DNA of 64,000 nucleotides from Bradyrhizobium lablabi (GCF_900141755.1 NZ_LT670844.1:6606501-6670500); one strand, 5' to 3'; positions 32,628 to 42,288 are shown, numbered from the stretch's first letter. Program-made: numbers and translations. Notes: generated by a model not told the origin, from the sequence alone.

Positions 32628-33380
32628 TTAACCCCCGTAACTCTGCACCAGACTCCCCGCCACCAGCGACCAGCCGTCGACCAGCACGAAGAAGATCAGC
32701 TTGAACGGCAGCGACACCACGACCGGCGGCAGCATCATCATGCCCATCGACATCAAGACCGAGGCCACCACGAGGTCGATGATCAGGAATGGCAGGAACA
32801 GCAAGAAGCCGATCTCGAAGGCGCGCTTCAGTTCGGAGATCATGAAGGCCGGCACCAGGATCCGCAGCGACATTTCTTCAGGGGTCGCCGGCGGCGGTTC
32901 GCCCGACAGGTCCATGAACAGTTTTAAATCCTTTTCGCGGACGTTCTTCTCCATGAAGCCGCGCAGCGGCACGGAGGCGCGCTGCAGCGCCTCCTCGACG
33001 CCGATCTGGTTGGCGACCAAAGGCTTGATGCCGTCGTCATAGGATTTCTGCAACACCGGTCCCATCACGAACGCGGTCAAGAACATCGCGAGCGCAATGA
33101 TGACGGAGTTCGGCGGCGCGGTCGCGGTGCCGAGTGCGGTGCGCAGTAGCGACAGCACGACGACGATCCGGGTGAACGACGTCATCATGATCAGGATCGA
33201 CGGCGCGATCGACAGCACCGTCAGCAGCGCGATCAATTGGATCGCGCGCTCGGTGACGCCGCCATTGCCCTGGCCGAGATTGATGCTGATGTCTTGCGCG
33301 AACGCCGATCCCGCCAGCGATGTGGCGGTGATCAGGGTTAAAAGGAATAAAACTCTACGCGGGAATGGCGCCGATCTCAC
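32628..33380 (-). CDS. fliP: Flagellar export-gate protein FliP
   Basis: A 250-aa subunit of the flagellar type III export gate. A cleavable-type signal (FLLTLITATSLAGSAFA) is followed by QLIALLTVLSIAPSILIMMT, SFTRIVVVLSLLRTALGT, a periplasmic loop (MGPVLQKSYDDGIKPL) and the conserved C-terminal helices FLLFLPFLIIDLVVASVLMS with MGMMMLPPVVVSLPFKLIFF. All FliP signatures and normal length. Its start overlaps the fliO stop by 4 bp. Confidence 0.97.
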   Translation of the reverse strand: MRSAPFPRRVLFLLTLITATSLAGSAFAQDISINLGQGNGGVTERAIQLIALLTVLSIAPSILIMMTSFTRIVVVLSLLRTALGTATAPPNSVIIALAMFLTAFVMGPVLQKSYDDGIKPLVANQIGVEEALQRASVPLRGFMEKNVREKDLKLFMDLSGEPPPATPEEMSLRILVPAFMISELKRAFEIGFLLFLPFLIIDLVVASVLMSMGMMMLPPVVVSLPFKLIFFVLVDGWSLVAGSLVQSYGG

Positions 33381-34468
33381 GAAGGCGTCTTTGGGCGGCC
33401 CAGCAATGATGCCATCTCGTCTTCGAGATTTTCAAAGCCGCCCTTTTCAGGGGCGGGAGCCGGCGGCGGCGTGATTGGCTCGTTGCGCTGGGGCCGGCTT
33501 GGCGGCGGTTCGGGCGCGACCGGGGGCGCAACGGTGTCGGAGGTCGGCCGGCGCAACGCCGCTTCCAGCCGCTGCGCCATCTCGGCAAGATTTTGGTCCG
33601 CGGTCGGTTGCGGCGGCGGTGGGGGCGGCGGTGGCGGCGCGGCGGCGCGCTCGGGCGCGCGAACTGGCGGCGCCTTTGGCGGTTCGACCTGGCGCGGCGG
33701 GCGCGGCGCCACCGGTTCGTTGCGCGAGGTGACGCGCGAGGGCATTGGTTCGGGACGTAGCTCGGGGCGGGGCTCCGGGCGTCCGCCGAGCGGCTCTTGC
33801 CGTCCGCCGAGCGGCTCCGGTGCAAAACCCGCCAAGGGATCGCGCAAGGCATCGCGGATGGGATCGCTGCGCGCCGGCTCGCGCATGGGCTCGCTGCGCA
33901 TGGGCTCGCCGCGCAAAGCCTCGCTGCGCAAAGGCTCATTCCGCAAGGGTTCGCTCCGCCGCTCCGAAAGCGCCGGAGCCGGCCGGCGGACTTCGTCGGC
34001 AAATGAAGGCCGCGCCGGGCGCGGCGGCGGCTCGGGCATTTGAGGCTCGGGATGATCGAAGACGTCGGCGCGTGGATCGGATCTTGGATCGGATCGTGTC
34101 GGGCTATCGTCGCTCCAGCCGGCGGTGTCGGGTAGCGGCGCGATCCGGGGCGGCAGCTCGGGTGCACCGGCGCCGGCCCGCGGCGGCACCTGATCCCGCA
34201 CCGGCATCGCGCGCACGATATTGGGTTCCACGACGATGTCGGTCGGGCCGCCGATCATCAGCAGATGTTCGATGTTGTCGCGCCGCACCAGCACCAGCCG
34301 CCGGCGGCCGTCCACGGCGGCGGCGTCGATCACGGCGAGCCGCGGCATCCGGCCGCGATTGGTGTTGGCGCCGAGGCGGTTGCCGGCGAATCGGCGGACC
34401 AGCCAGGCGGCGACGCCGATCAGCGCCAGCACGGCCACGAATGCGAAGAAAAATGTCAGTGCCTGCAT
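33377..34468 (-). CDS. fliO: FliO-type flagellar biosynthesis protein with a long repetitive tail
   Basis: A 363-aa protein. The first ~95 residues are a normal FliO: one membrane helix (ALTFFFAFVAVLALIGVAAW) and a small domain (RLAVIDAAAVDGRRRLVLVR, NIEHLLMIGGPTDIVVEPNI). The remaining ~265 residues are Pro/Arg/Glu-rich and disordered, with pentapeptide repeats of R(S/N/G)E(P/A)(L/M) type encoded at about 33880-33962 and polyproline (APPPPPPPPPQPT). Typical FliO is 100-150 aa, so the tail is unusual though long tails occur in Bradyrhizobiaceae. Coupled to fliP. Confidence 0.88.
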   Translation of the reverse strand: MQALTFFFAFVAVLALIGVAAWLVRRFAGNRLGANTNRGRMPRLAVIDAAAVDGRRRLVLVRRDNIEHLLMIGGPTDIVVEPNIVRAMPVRDQVPPRAGAGAPELPPRIAPLPDTAGWSDDSPTRSDPRSDPRADVFDHPEPQMPEPPPRPARPSFADEVRRPAPALSERRSEPLRNEPLRSEALRGEPMRSEPMREPARSDPIRDALRDPLAGFAPEPLGGRQEPLGGRPEPRPELRPEPMPSRVTSRNEPVAPRPPRQVEPPKAPPVRAPERAAAPPPPPPPPPQPTADQNLAEMAQRLEAALRRPTSDTVAPPVAPEPPPSRPQRNEPITPPPAPAPEKGGFENLEDEMASLLGRPKTPS

Positions 34469-34826
34469 GCTCTGTCCCCGGCAAATGCCGCTTTCTTCAA
34501 GCCTTTCGCGTCTCGAACGCAGATCGAAAGCGACACGACGAACAGCGAAACGACCCCGAGATCGGCCCCAATCTCTTAACGACCCACGGCAGGAATTGCC
34601 GCCCGCACTCTTAATAACCTATGAATCGCCTGGACCAAAACGACTTTCTTGGGCCGGGTTAACGCAGCATTCGTGGCGAAAATGCGCAAGGATCGATCAG
34701 GGGCCGAATCCGCAGGGGATGTCGGGCCATCATCGGGCCCAGCGCATCTTAACCCGCTGTTAACCATACACGCGGCAAATTCTGCCCACCTCCTGGCGCC
34801 CCGCCGGGAGGCGAGGAACCGCAGCG
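34469..34826. promoter_or_regulatory. Divergent fliO / flgB promoter region
   Basis: These 358 bp hold no gene. They contain several TTAA motifs (near 34576, 34613, 34659, 34749, 34760), one pair of which makes the CtrA box listed separately. The flgB ribosome-binding site is GGGAGGCGAGG just before the ATG. Confidence 0.5.
34749..34764 (+). promoter_or_regulatory. Candidate CtrA box before flgB
   Basis: TTAACCCGCTGTTAAC is an exact TTAA-N7-TTAAC, the full CtrA consensus, and its second half extends to TTAACCAT. It lies 63-78 bp before the flgB ATG, in promoter position for the flgB-to-flhB unit that ends next to cckA. Confidence 0.62.
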
Positions 34827-35231
34827 ATGTCCATCAGCGATCTTCCGGTGTTGTCGGCGCTGCGCACCAAGATGCAGTGGCACCAGGAACGTCAGCGCGT
34901 CCTGTCTGAAAACGTCTCCAACTCCGACACGCCGAATTTCAAGCCGCGCGATCTGGTCGAACCGAAATTCGACGCCGCCGGCGCCGCCGCGGGAACGATG
35001 GGGTCGCTGGCGATGATGCGCACCACGACCAGCCACATTACGCCCTCCGGCGCACCCGACAGCTTCGACCAGAACAAGCGGGCAGGCTTCCAGACGAGGC
35101 CCGCCGGCAATTCCGTCAATCTCGAAGACGAGATGCTGAAGGTCTCCGCCAACCAGATGGACTACGCGGCGGTGACCTCGCTCTACAGCAAGAGCCTGCA
35201 TCTTCTGAAGACCGCGATCGGCAAGGGTTGA
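34827..35231 (+). CDS. flgB: Flagellar proximal rod protein FlgB
   Basis: A 134-aa proximal rod subunit: LPVLSALRTKMQWHQERQRV, then LSENVSNSDTPNFKPRDL, the rod-protein motif, and a C-terminal SVNLEDEMLKVSANQMDYAA with SLYSKSLHLLKTAIGKG. Length is normal. First gene of flgB-flgC-fliE-fliQ-fliR-flhB; flgC begins 25 bp after its stop. Confidence 0.96.
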   Translation: MSISDLPVLSALRTKMQWHQERQRVLSENVSNSDTPNFKPRDLVEPKFDAAGAAAGTMGSLAMMRTTTSHITPSGAPDSFDQNKRAGFQTRPAGNSVNLEDEMLKVSANQMDYAAVTSLYSKSLHLLKTAIGKG

Positions 35232-35256
35232 GGCAGGGATTTAGAGGAAAAGCAGC

Positions 35257-35682
35257 ATGGCAGACGATGCAGGAGATTTCGCCCGCTCGATGAGCATCGC
35301 GACCTCGGGCCTGCGCGCGCAGGCGGGACGGATGCGGGTGATCTCGGAAAATATCGCCAACGCGGATTCCACCTCTCAGACCGCCGGCGGCGATCCTTAT
35401 CGGCGCAAAGTTCCGACATTTTCCTCCGCGCTCGACCGCACGCTGGATGCCCAGGTCGTGACGTTGGGCAAGGTGCGGCCCGACGGCTCAGCATTCCGCG
35501 TCAAATACGAGCCGTCCAATCCGGCCGCCGACCAGGCCGGCAACGTCAAATATCCCAACGTCAATCCGCTGATCGAAATGACCGACATGCGCGACGCGCA
35601 GCGATCCTATGAAGCAAATCTCAATATCATCAGCGCGACGCGCCGGATGATCCAACGCACGCTCGACATCCTCAAGGCCTGA
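35257..35682 (+). CDS. flgC: Flagellar proximal rod protein FlgC
   Basis: A 141-aa rod protein: SMSIATSGLRAQAGRMRVIS, ENIANADSTSQTAGGDPYRR, and the C-terminal YPNVNPLIEMTDMRDAQRSY with EANLNIISATRRMIQRTLDI. All conserved FlgC blocks are present and the length is normal. AGAGGAAAAG provides the ribosome-binding site. fliE begins 18 bp downstream. Confidence 0.97.
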   Translation: MADDAGDFARSMSIATSGLRAQAGRMRVISENIANADSTSQTAGGDPYRRKVPTFSSALDRTLDAQVVTLGKVRPDGSAFRVKYEPSNPAADQAGNVKYPNVNPLIEMTDMRDAQRSYEANLNIISATRRMIQRTLDILKA

Positions 35683-35700
35683 ACAGGAAGGCTCTAAACC

Positions 35701-36012
35701 ATGGCTTCACCGACAGTCGCTGCCAATGCCTACGCCAATCTTGCACGCATCCTGGACACCGGCGGCGCCGGCAAGGGTTCCGACACCGGCGCCGGCCCGT
35801 CATTCAGCGCGCTGCTCAAGGACGCGGTCGGGAGCGTGCTGGATGTCGGAAAGAAGTCCGACGCGCAGACGGTGGCGATGGCGCAGGGCAAGGCCAATGT
35901 GATGGATGTGGTGACGGCGGTGGCCGAGACCGACGTCGCGGTCTCGACGCTGGTGTCGGTGCGCGACCGGGTGATCCAGTCCTACGAAGACATCCTGAAG
36001 ATGCCGATCTGA
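35701..36012 (+). CDS. fliE: Flagellar MS-ring/rod junction protein FliE
   Basis: A 103-aa adaptor between the MS ring and the rod. A variable N-terminus precedes FSALLKDAVGSVLDVGKKSD, then AMAQGKANVMDVVTAVAETD and VSVRDRVIQSYEDILKMPI, matching FliE throughout. A repeat element follows in the 126-bp gap before fliQ. Confidence 0.95.
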   Translation: MASPTVAANAYANLARILDTGGAGKGSDTGAGPSFSALLKDAVGSVLDVGKKSDAQTVAMAQGKANVMDVVTAVAETDVAVSTLVSVRDRVIQSYEDILKMPI

Positions 36013-36120
36013 TGGTCCTCATCCTGAGGAGCCGGCGCAGCCGGCGTCTCGAAGGATGATGAGGGATTGGGGCCGCATGGTTCGAGACGCGCGCGAAGAG
36101 CGCGCTCCTCACCATGAGGG
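36013..36120. repeat. Dispersed palindromic repeat between fliE and fliQ
   Basis: GGTCCTCATCCTGAGGAGC, then GCGTCTCGAAGGATGATGAGG, and a second half CATGGTTCGAGACGC...GCTCCTCACCATGAGG form nested inverted repeats. I recognise the pattern as a repeat family common in alphaproteobacteria. It may tune read-through in the flagellar operon. Confidence 0.65.
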
Positions 36121-36138
36121 GAGAATAAGGGAAGAAAC

Positions 36139-36402
36139 ATGACCGGTGCTGAAACCCTCGACGTGGCGCGCGATGCGATCTGGACCATTGTCGTGGTGTC
36201 GTCGCCTTTGATGGTGGTGGGCCTTGTGGTCGGCGTCGTGGTGTCGCTGTTCCAGGCGCTGACGCAGATCCAGGAGCAGACGCTGGTGTTCGTGCCGAAG
36301 ATTCTCGCGATCTTCGTGACGCTATTATTGGCGCTGCCGTTCATGGCGGACTCGCTGCACAGCCACATGATGCGGATATCGTCGCGAATCATTGGCGGCT
36401 GA
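36139..36402 (+). CDS. fliQ: Flagellar export-gate protein FliQ
   Basis: An 87-aa, two-helix export-gate subunit: WTIVVVSSPLMVVGLVVGVV followed by VSLFQALTQIQEQTLVFVPK, the hallmark FliQ loop, then LAIFVTLLLALPFMADSLHS. Normal length. Starts after AGGGAAGAAAC; fliR begins 17 bp later. Confidence 0.97.
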   Translation: MTGAETLDVARDAIWTIVVVSSPLMVVGLVVGVVVSLFQALTQIQEQTLVFVPKILAIFVTLLLALPFMADSLHSHMMRISSRIIGG

Positions 36403-36419
36403 TGCACTATGCGTGAGAA

Positions 36420-37199
36420 ATGCGCGTCGATATCTCACTGCTGCCGGCGCTTGCCGCCGCCTTCATGCTGGCCTTCGCCCGCATCGGCGCCATGGTGATG
36501 CTGTTGCCGGGGTTGGGCGAAAGCAACATTCCGGTTCGCATCAAGCTCGCGATCGCGCTATTGCTGACGCTGATCATATTACCGCTGCACCGCGCCGCCT
36601 ATCACGTCGACATGGGCTCGCTCACCCCGCTATTGGTATTGATGGTGCACGAGATCGTCATCGGCATCGTGCTCGGCGCCACCGCGCGGGTGACGCTCGC
36701 GGCGCTGCAGGTCGCCGGAAGCGTGATCGCCCAGCAACTCGGTCTTGGCTTCGTCACCTCGATCGATCCGACCCAGGGACAGCAAGGACTATTGGTCGGA
36801 AACTTCCTCACCCTTCTCGGCATCACCCTGTTGTTTGCGACCGACAGCCATCATCTGGTGATCGCGGCGCTCAACGACAGCTATGCGATATTCTCGCCGG
36901 GCGAGACCATGCAAAGCGGCGATGTCGCGGCGCTGGCCACCCGCGCCTTCACGGCCGCCTTCAAGATCGGCATGCAGCTTTCGGCGCCGTTTCTGGTGTT
37001 CGGCCTGGTGTTCAATCTCGGGCTCGGCGTGCTGGCGCGGCTGATGCCGCAGATGCAGGTCTATTTCGTCGGCGTGCCGCTCTCGATCCTTGCCGGCTTC
37101 CTGATCCTCGCCGTCGTCATCACCGCGATGATGGGAACCTTCCTCGATTATTTCATCGGCGTCATGCACGATTTGATACCGCTCAACGGAAAGCCGTAG
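36420..37199 (+). CDS. fliR: Flagellar export-gate protein FliR
   Basis: A 259-aa multi-span export-gate protein: ALAAAFMLAFARIGAMVMLL, PGLGESNIPVRIKLAIALLL, HEIVIGIVLGATARVTLAAL with QVAGSVIAQQLGLGF, and LVFNLGLGVLARLMPQMQVY near the C-terminus. All FliR signatures are present at normal length. flhB starts 4 bp after its stop. Confidence 0.97.
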   Translation: MRVDISLLPALAAAFMLAFARIGAMVMLLPGLGESNIPVRIKLAIALLLTLIILPLHRAAYHVDMGSLTPLLVLMVHEIVIGIVLGATARVTLAALQVAGSVIAQQLGLGFVTSIDPTQGQQGLLVGNFLTLLGITLLFATDSHHLVIAALNDSYAIFSPGETMQSGDVAALATRAFTAAFKIGMQLSAPFLVFGLVFNLGLGVLARLMPQMQVYFVGVPLSILAGFLILAVVITAMMGTFLDYFIGVMHDLIPLNGKP

Positions 37200-37203
37200 A
37201 TCG

Positions 37204-38283
37204 ATGGCCGACGAGAACGACACATCAGACAAAACAGAAGACCCCACGCAAAAACGTCTCGACGACGCCCATGACCGCGGCGATGTCGCCAAAAGCCAGG
37301 AGATCAACACCTGGTTCGTGATCTCGGGCGCGACGCTGGTGATGTCGACATTTTCCGGATCGATCGGGACCGGCATCCTGATGCCGCTGCGCAATTTGAT
37401 CGCCAATTCCTGGATGATCCATGCCGACGGGCCCGGCCTTCTGGCGCTGGCACAGTCGCTCGAATATGTGCTGATCGGAGCGCTCGGCGTGCCGCTATTG
37501 CTGCTGTCGCTGGCGGCGATCGCCGGCAACATGATCCAGCACCGGCTGGTGTGGTCGGGCGAATCCCTAAAACCCAAATTCAGCAAGGTCTCGCCGGCGG
37601 CCGGGGCAAAACGGATCTTCGGCAAGCAGGCGGCGGCGAATTTCGCCAAGGGCCTGTTCAAGGTGATCGCGCTCGGCGCGGTGATGACAGCGATCCTGTG
37701 GCCGGAGCGTCATCGGCTGGAATCCTTCATGCACTTCGACCCGGCGATGCTGCTCGGCGCCACCACCGGCCTGACGGTGCATCTGATGGGCGCCGTGGTG
37801 GCGATGCTCGCGGTGGTCGCGATCGCCGACTATTTCTTCCAGTACCGGCAATGGTACGAACGGCAGAAGATGTCGCTGCAGGAGATGAAGGAGGAGTTCA
37901 AGCAGTCCGAAGGCGATCCCCACGTCAAGGGCCGGCTCCGCCAATTGCGCCAGGCGCGCATGAAGAAGCGGATGATGGCCGCGGTTCCCAAGGCCTCCGT
38001 GGTCATCACCAACCCGACCCACTATTCGGTGGCGCTGTCCTATGAGCGCGGCATGTCGGCGCCGATCTGCGTCGCCAAGGGCGTCGACAGTATCGCGCTC
38101 AAGATCAGGGAAATCGCCGGCAAGCACGACATCCCGATCGTGGAGAACGTGCCGCTGGCGCGGGCGCTGTATGCGACCGTCGAGATCGACAACGAGATCC
38201 CGGTCGAGCATTATCACGCGGTCGCCGAAATCATCGGTTACGTGATGGGTCTGAAGCGCGGGTTTTCCGGCCGGCGGGTCTGA
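37204..38283 (+). CDS. flhB: Flagellar export switch protein FlhB
   Basis: A 359-aa export-specificity switch. N-terminus DKTEDPTQKRLDDAHDRGDV, four membrane helices, then the linker SLQEMKEEFKQSEGDPHVKG and the self-cleaving NPTH site (VVITNPTHYSVALSYERGMS) at about residue 269. The C-terminal domain has IREIAGKHDIPIVENVPLAR. It is complete and should autocleave between N and P. cckA follows after ~137 bp. Confidence 0.97.
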   Translation: MADENDTSDKTEDPTQKRLDDAHDRGDVAKSQEINTWFVISGATLVMSTFSGSIGTGILMPLRNLIANSWMIHADGPGLLALAQSLEYVLIGALGVPLLLLSLAAIAGNMIQHRLVWSGESLKPKFSKVSPAAGAKRIFGKQAAANFAKGLFKVIALGAVMTAILWPERHRLESFMHFDPAMLLGATTGLTVHLMGAVVAMLAVVAIADYFFQYRQWYERQKMSLQEMKEEFKQSEGDPHVKGRLRQLRQARMKKRMMAAVPKASVVITNPTHYSVALSYERGMSAPICVAKGVDSIALKIREIAGKHDIPIVENVPLARALYATVEIDNEIPVEHYHAVAEIIGYVMGLKRGFSGRRV

Positions 38284-38420
38284 GGTTGCGGAAACCGCCC
38301 GGCTTGCGGGAATAGTAGAGGAAATGCGCATAAGGGGCGAAATAGCGGGCTTGACGGGCTTGCGCTTGCGGGGCCGATTCAGGCACTCAGGCGTTAGGTG
38401 TGCGTGAACTGCGTCACTCC

Positions 38421-41009
38421 ATGTCGACAGGCTACGACCCCGCCATGACCGCCGAACTTGACAACGATCCGTCACGCGAGCCGCTCGCCGTCCACGAGCC
38501 GGCGCGGCGGAGCGGCAGCATCGTGCTGGTGCTGCTGGTGGCGGGTGGCATCGTCGCGGTCGCGGTCGCGCTGATGACCATCGGCCGGGCGCAGGCGCAG
38601 CCCTATATCCTGGGCCTGCTGGCGCTTCTGGCGATGGTCGGGCTGTTCAATTTGTTCGCCTTCGCCGCCGGCATCATTCGTTTCGCCGATCGGACCATGG
38701 ACGATCCGGTCAAGGGCCGCATCGCCGACCAGGCCTATGACGGGCTCGCCGTCACCGACGCCCGAGGCCATGTGGTCTATTCCAACGCGGCCTATCTCGC
38801 GCTTACGGGGGCGTCGAGCGCGCAGGACGTGCGGCCGGTGGAGCGGGTGTTCATCGGCAATCCCGATGTCTCGGAAGCGGTGTTTCGCCTCTTGAAGGCC
38901 GCGCGCGAGGGCAAGCGGCAGCAGGAAGAGGTCCGGATCGCAGGCCACGACGGCAGCCTCGGCCGCTGGCTGCGGATGCGGGTCCGGCCCCTCGGCGAGA
39001 GCAAGCGCGAGGCGAAATACGCGGTGTGGTCGATCGCCGACATCACCCGCGACCGCGAACGCCAGGAGGACGTGTTCCAGGAACTGCAGCACGCCATCGA
39101 ATATCTCGACCACGCGCCGTGCGGCTTCTTCTCGGTCAATGCCGCCGGCGACCTCGTCTATGTCAACGCGACGCTGGCGAACTGGCTCGATCACGACCTC
39201 GCCGAGATCGGTTCGGGCGGCCTGAAACTGACCGACATCGTATCCGGCGATGGCGCGGCGCTGCTGACGTCGATCGTGCCGGTGCCGGGCGAAGTCAAAA
39301 CCGAGGTGTTCGATATCGATCTGCGGATGCGCGGCGGCAAGACCATGCCGGTGCGGCTCTATCATAAATTGGCGTTCGGCGCCGACGGCGTGCCCGGCGC
39401 CTCTCGGACACTCGTGATCAGCCGTGCCCGCGATGAGCGGGCCGATCCGCAGCGCGCCGCCGAAGTGCGCTTCATGCGCTTTTTCGATCATACCCCGATG
39501 GCGATTGCGACGGTGGACCGCGGCGGCACCGTGGTGCGCGCCAACGCCCGGTTTGCAAAATTAGCCCAAAGCATCGGTCCGGACGGCGTCGCCGCCAAGT
39601 CGATTTTCAGAGCCGTCAACCCGCGCGACCGCGGCCTGTTGATCGCGGCGATCAACCATGCGGCGGACAGGCAGGGCGATATCCCGCCCGTGGAAGCGAT
39701 GCTCGACGGCGCCAAAGAGCGCTGGGGGCAGTTCTTCGTCACCGCGGTCGAGGAAGGCGAGCGCGAGACCGAGGCCGCCATCGTCTACATGCTGGAGACC
39801 ACCGAGCGGCGGGCGCTGGAGAACCAGATCAACCAGTCGCAGAAGATGGACATGGTCGGCCAGCTCGCCGGCGGCATCGCACATGATTTCAACAATGTGC
39901 TGTCCGCCATCATGATGGCGAACGATTTTCTCTTGAACGCGCACAAGCCGACCGATCCCTCGTTCCAGGACATCATGCAGATCAAGCAGAACGCCACGCG
40001 CGCCGCCACGCTGGTGCGGCAACTGCTCGCGTTCTCGCGCCGCCAGACATTGCGGCCGCAGGTGCTCGACATGGGCGATGCGCTGTCGGATCTGACGATG
40101 TTATTGCGCCGCCTGATCGGCGAGAAAGTAAAACTCGATCTGGTGCACGGCCGCGATCTCTGGCCCGTCAAAGTCGACGTCTCGCAATTCGAGCAGGTGA
40201 TCGTCAATCTCGCGGTCAATGCCCGCGACGCGATGCCCGACGGCGGCAAGCTGACGGTTAGGACCGCCAATGTGACGACGGAAGAAGCCGGCCAGCTTGC
40301 CTACAAGGGCATGCCGGCGGCGGAATATGTGCGGATCGACATCATCGACACCGGCACCGGCATTGCGCCCGACATCGTCGACAAGATTTTTGAGCCGTTC
40401 TTCTCCACCAAGGAGGTCGGCAAGGGCACCGGCCTCGGCCTGTCCACGGTCTACGGCATCGTCAAACAGACCGGCGGTTTTGTCTATGTGGACTCCGAGG
40501 CGGATAAAGGCACCTCGTTCCACATCTTCCTGCCGCGGCACCATCCCGAGCAGGAGGTGCAGAGCGACGCGCACGCGATGAATGGCGCCGCCAAGGAGAC
40601 ACCGGCGGAGGCAAAACCGCGGGCCGACCTGACCGGGCAGGGCACCATCCTGTTGGTCGAGGACGAAGAGGGGCTGCGCTCGCTGAACGCGCGCGGCTTG
40701 CGCTCGCGCGGCTACAGCGTGATCGAGGCCTCGAACGGCGTTGAGGCATTGGAAGCGCTGGAGGAAAAGGACGGCGCCGTCGATCTCGTCGTCTCCGACG
40801 TGGTGATGCCGGAAATGGATGGCCCGACGCTTTTGAAAACCATGCGCGGCCGTAACCCGGACCTCAAGATCATCTTCGTATCCGGCTATGCGGAGGATGC
40901 CTTTGAGAAGAGCCTGCCTGAGAACCAGCAGTTTGCATTCCTGCCAAAGCCGTTCACGCTGACCCAATTGGTGGCCGCGGTGAAGGAGACGATGACGTCG
41001 CGGCAGTAG
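38421..41009 (+). CDS. cckA: Cell-cycle hybrid histidine kinase CckA
   Basis: An 862-aa hybrid kinase: two N-terminal membrane helices (residues ~33-54 and ~62-84), several PAS domains (for example [20 protein letters not shown]), HisKA with the phosphorylated His near residue 488 in [14 protein letters not shown], an HATPase ([30 protein letters not shown]) and a receiver domain with Asp near residue 792 in [13 protein letters not shown]. CckA drives phosphorylation of CtrA and CpdR through ChpT. The flhB-cckA neighbourhood is typical of Rhizobiales. ATG 38421 is chosen; 38400 (GTG) and 38445 are alternatives. Confidence 0.92.
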   Translation: MSTGYDPAMTAELDNDPSREPLAVHEPARRSGSIVLVLLVAGGIVAVAVALMTIGRAQAQPYILGLLALLAMVGLFNLFAFAAGIIRFADRTMDDPVKGRIADQAYDGLAVTDARGHVVYSNAAYLALTGASSAQDVRPVERVFIGNPDVSEAVFRLLKAAREGKRQQEEVRIAGHDGSLGRWLRMRVRPLGESKREAKYAVWSIADITRDRERQEDVFQELQHAIEYLDHAPCGFFSVNAAGDLVYVNATLANWLDHDLAEIGSGGLKLTDIVSGDGAALLTSIVPVPGEVKTEVFDIDLRMRGGKTMPVRLYHKLAFGADGVPGASRTLVISRARDERADPQRAAEVRFMRFFDHTPMAIATVDRGGTVVRANARFAKLAQSIGPDGVAAKSIFRAVNPRDRGLLIAAINHAADRQGDIPPVEAMLDGAKERWGQFFVTAVEEGERETEAAIVYMLETTERRALENQINQSQKMDMVGQLAGGIAHDFNNVLSAIMMANDFLLNAHKPTDPSFQDIMQIKQNATRAATLVRQLLAFSRRQTLRPQVLDMGDALSDLTMLLRRLIGEKVKLDLVHGRDLWPVKVDVSQFEQVIVNLAVNARDAMPDGGKLTVRTANVTTEEAGQLAYKGMPAAEYVRIDIIDTGTGIAPDIVDKIFEPFFSTKEVGKGTGLGLSTVYGIVKQTGGFVYVDSEADKGTSFHIFLPRHHPEQEVQSDAHAMNGAAKETPAEAKPRADLTGQGTILLVEDEEGLRSLNARGLRSRGYSVIEASNGVEALEALEEKDGAVDLVVSDVVMPEMDGPTLLKTMRGRNPDLKIIFVSGYAEDAFEKSLPENQQFAFLPKPFTLTQLVAAVKETMTSRQ

Positions 41010-41029
41010 CGGGCTTCCCGGAACCCAGC

Positions 41030-41185
41030 CGTCATTGCGAGGAGCGACCTGTCCGCCGTAGCTCAACGAGCGAAGGCGAAAGCGACGAAGCAATCCCACC
41101 TTCTACCCCGGTTCGCCGAAGCTGGATTGCTTCGCGGAGCCTGTCATCGGGCGCGCGTTCGCGCGACCCGTTGGCTCGCAATGAC
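41030..41185. repeat. Dispersed repeat with CGTCATTGCGAG...CTCGCAATGAC ends
   Basis: CGTCATTGCGAGGAGC at the left is mirrored by GGCTCGCAATGAC at the right, with an inner GCAATCCCA...TGGATTGC pair. This is a familiar bacterial interspersed repeat. It fills most of the gap between cckA and the Tim44-domain gene. Confidence 0.7.
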
Positions 41186-41340
41186 CGCCAAAATTCCCGC
41201 GAAACAGCCGCAAATGACTGCAATTGCCGCACCCGCGACCGAGGGCCGCAGCCCGGGTTCCCCCTGGCGCCTTCCCTTTTGGGCGGTTCTGCCCATGTTA
41301 GAGGCGCTCCCCCCTGCCGGGGAATTTTAGGGAAACTGAC

Positions 41341-42288
41341 ATGAAATTCACCCAACGCGCCCGCGGCATCGTCCAGGCCATCGCCGTCGTTTTATCGCTG
41401 GCGTACCCCCTGATGCTCGCCGTCTCTCCGGCCGACGCCCGGCCCGGCGGTGGCTTCAGCATGGGTTCCCGGGGCTCGCGGACATTTTCGCCGCCGCCCA
41501 GCACCTCGACCGCGCCGGGAACGGCGCAACCGTTCAACCGCACCATCACCCAGCCGAGCAGCCCTGGCCTGAACAGCCCGATCGGCGGCCGCGGCTTCTT
41601 CAACAGCCCCGGTCGCAGCATGCTCGGCGGCCTCGCGGCGGGCTTCCTCGGCGCCGGCTTGCTCGGCATGCTGTTCGGCGGCGGCATGTTCGGCGGGCTC
41701 GGCGGATTTTCGTCGATCTTCGGCCTGATCCTGCAGATCGTGCTGATCGTCTTCCTGGTCCGGATGGCGATGTCATGGTGGCAGCGCCGTCAGGCACCGG
41801 CCTATGCAGGCGCTACACCCGCAAGCCCGGGCGGGCCGGCCAACTTCCGCAGCGGAATGGGTTTTGGGCTGGGATCGGGCAGCGCGCCGCTGCAGATCCT
41901 GCCGGCCGACTATGAGGCGTTCGAGCGGCTGCTCAGCGAGATCCAGGCGGCATGGTCGAACGAGGATATCGACCGGCTGCATACGCTGGCCACACCCGAA
42001 ATGGTGTCGTATCTCGCGCAGGACATCGAGGCGAACAAGGCCCGCAACGTCATCAACAAGACCTCCAATGTCAAACTGTTGCAGGGCGATCTCGCGGAAG
42101 CCTGGCGCGAGGGCGATACGGACTATGCCAGCGTCGCGATGCGCTTCTCGCTGGTCGACAAGACGCTCGACCGGGCCGGCGGCCGACTGGTCGAGGGCAG
42201 CGAGCAACCGAACGAGGTAACGGAAGTGTGGACCTTCGTGCGGCCGCGCGGGGCCAATTGGGAGCTCTCGGCGATCCAGCAGGTCTGA
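41341..42288 (+). CDS. Tim44-domain membrane protein
   Basis: A 315-aa protein. Signal or anchor (GIVQAIAVVLSLAYPLMLAV), a Gly/Ser/Pro-rich linker, two hydrophobic Gly-rich segments (GGLAAGFLGAGLLGMLFGGG; FGLILQIVLIVFLVRMAMSW) and a C-terminal Tim44/TimA-like domain from about residue 190 (YEAFERLLSEIQAAWSNEDI, LHTLATPEMVSYLAQDIEAN, VTEVWTFVRPRGANWELSAI). The domain binds membranes and proteins in mitochondrial import; the bacterial function is unclear. A strong terminator follows. Confidence 0.85.
   Translation: MKFTQRARGIVQAIAVVLSLAYPLMLAVSPADARPGGGFSMGSRGSRTFSPPPSTSTAPGTAQPFNRTITQPSSPGLNSPIGGRGFFNSPGRSMLGGLAAGFLGAGLLGMLFGGGMFGGLGGFSSIFGLILQIVLIVFLVRMAMSWWQRRQAPAYAGATPASPGGPANFRSGMGFGLGSGSAPLQILPADYEAFERLLSEIQAAWSNEDIDRLHTLATPEMVSYLAQDIEANKARNVINKTSNVKLLQGDLAEAWREGDTDYASVAMRFSLVDKTLDRAGGRLVEGSEQPNEVTEVWTFVRPRGANWELSAIQQV

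Noticed and set aside
33745..34614. 289-codon plus-strand frame opposite fliO
   Set aside because: Shadow of the repetitive fliO tail; no ribosome-binding site and low-complexity Arg/Ala content.
36013..36120. Tandem-looking hairpins considered as a CRISPR fragment or small RNA
   Set aside because: There are no regularly spaced direct repeats with unique spacers; it is an interspersed palindromic repeat.
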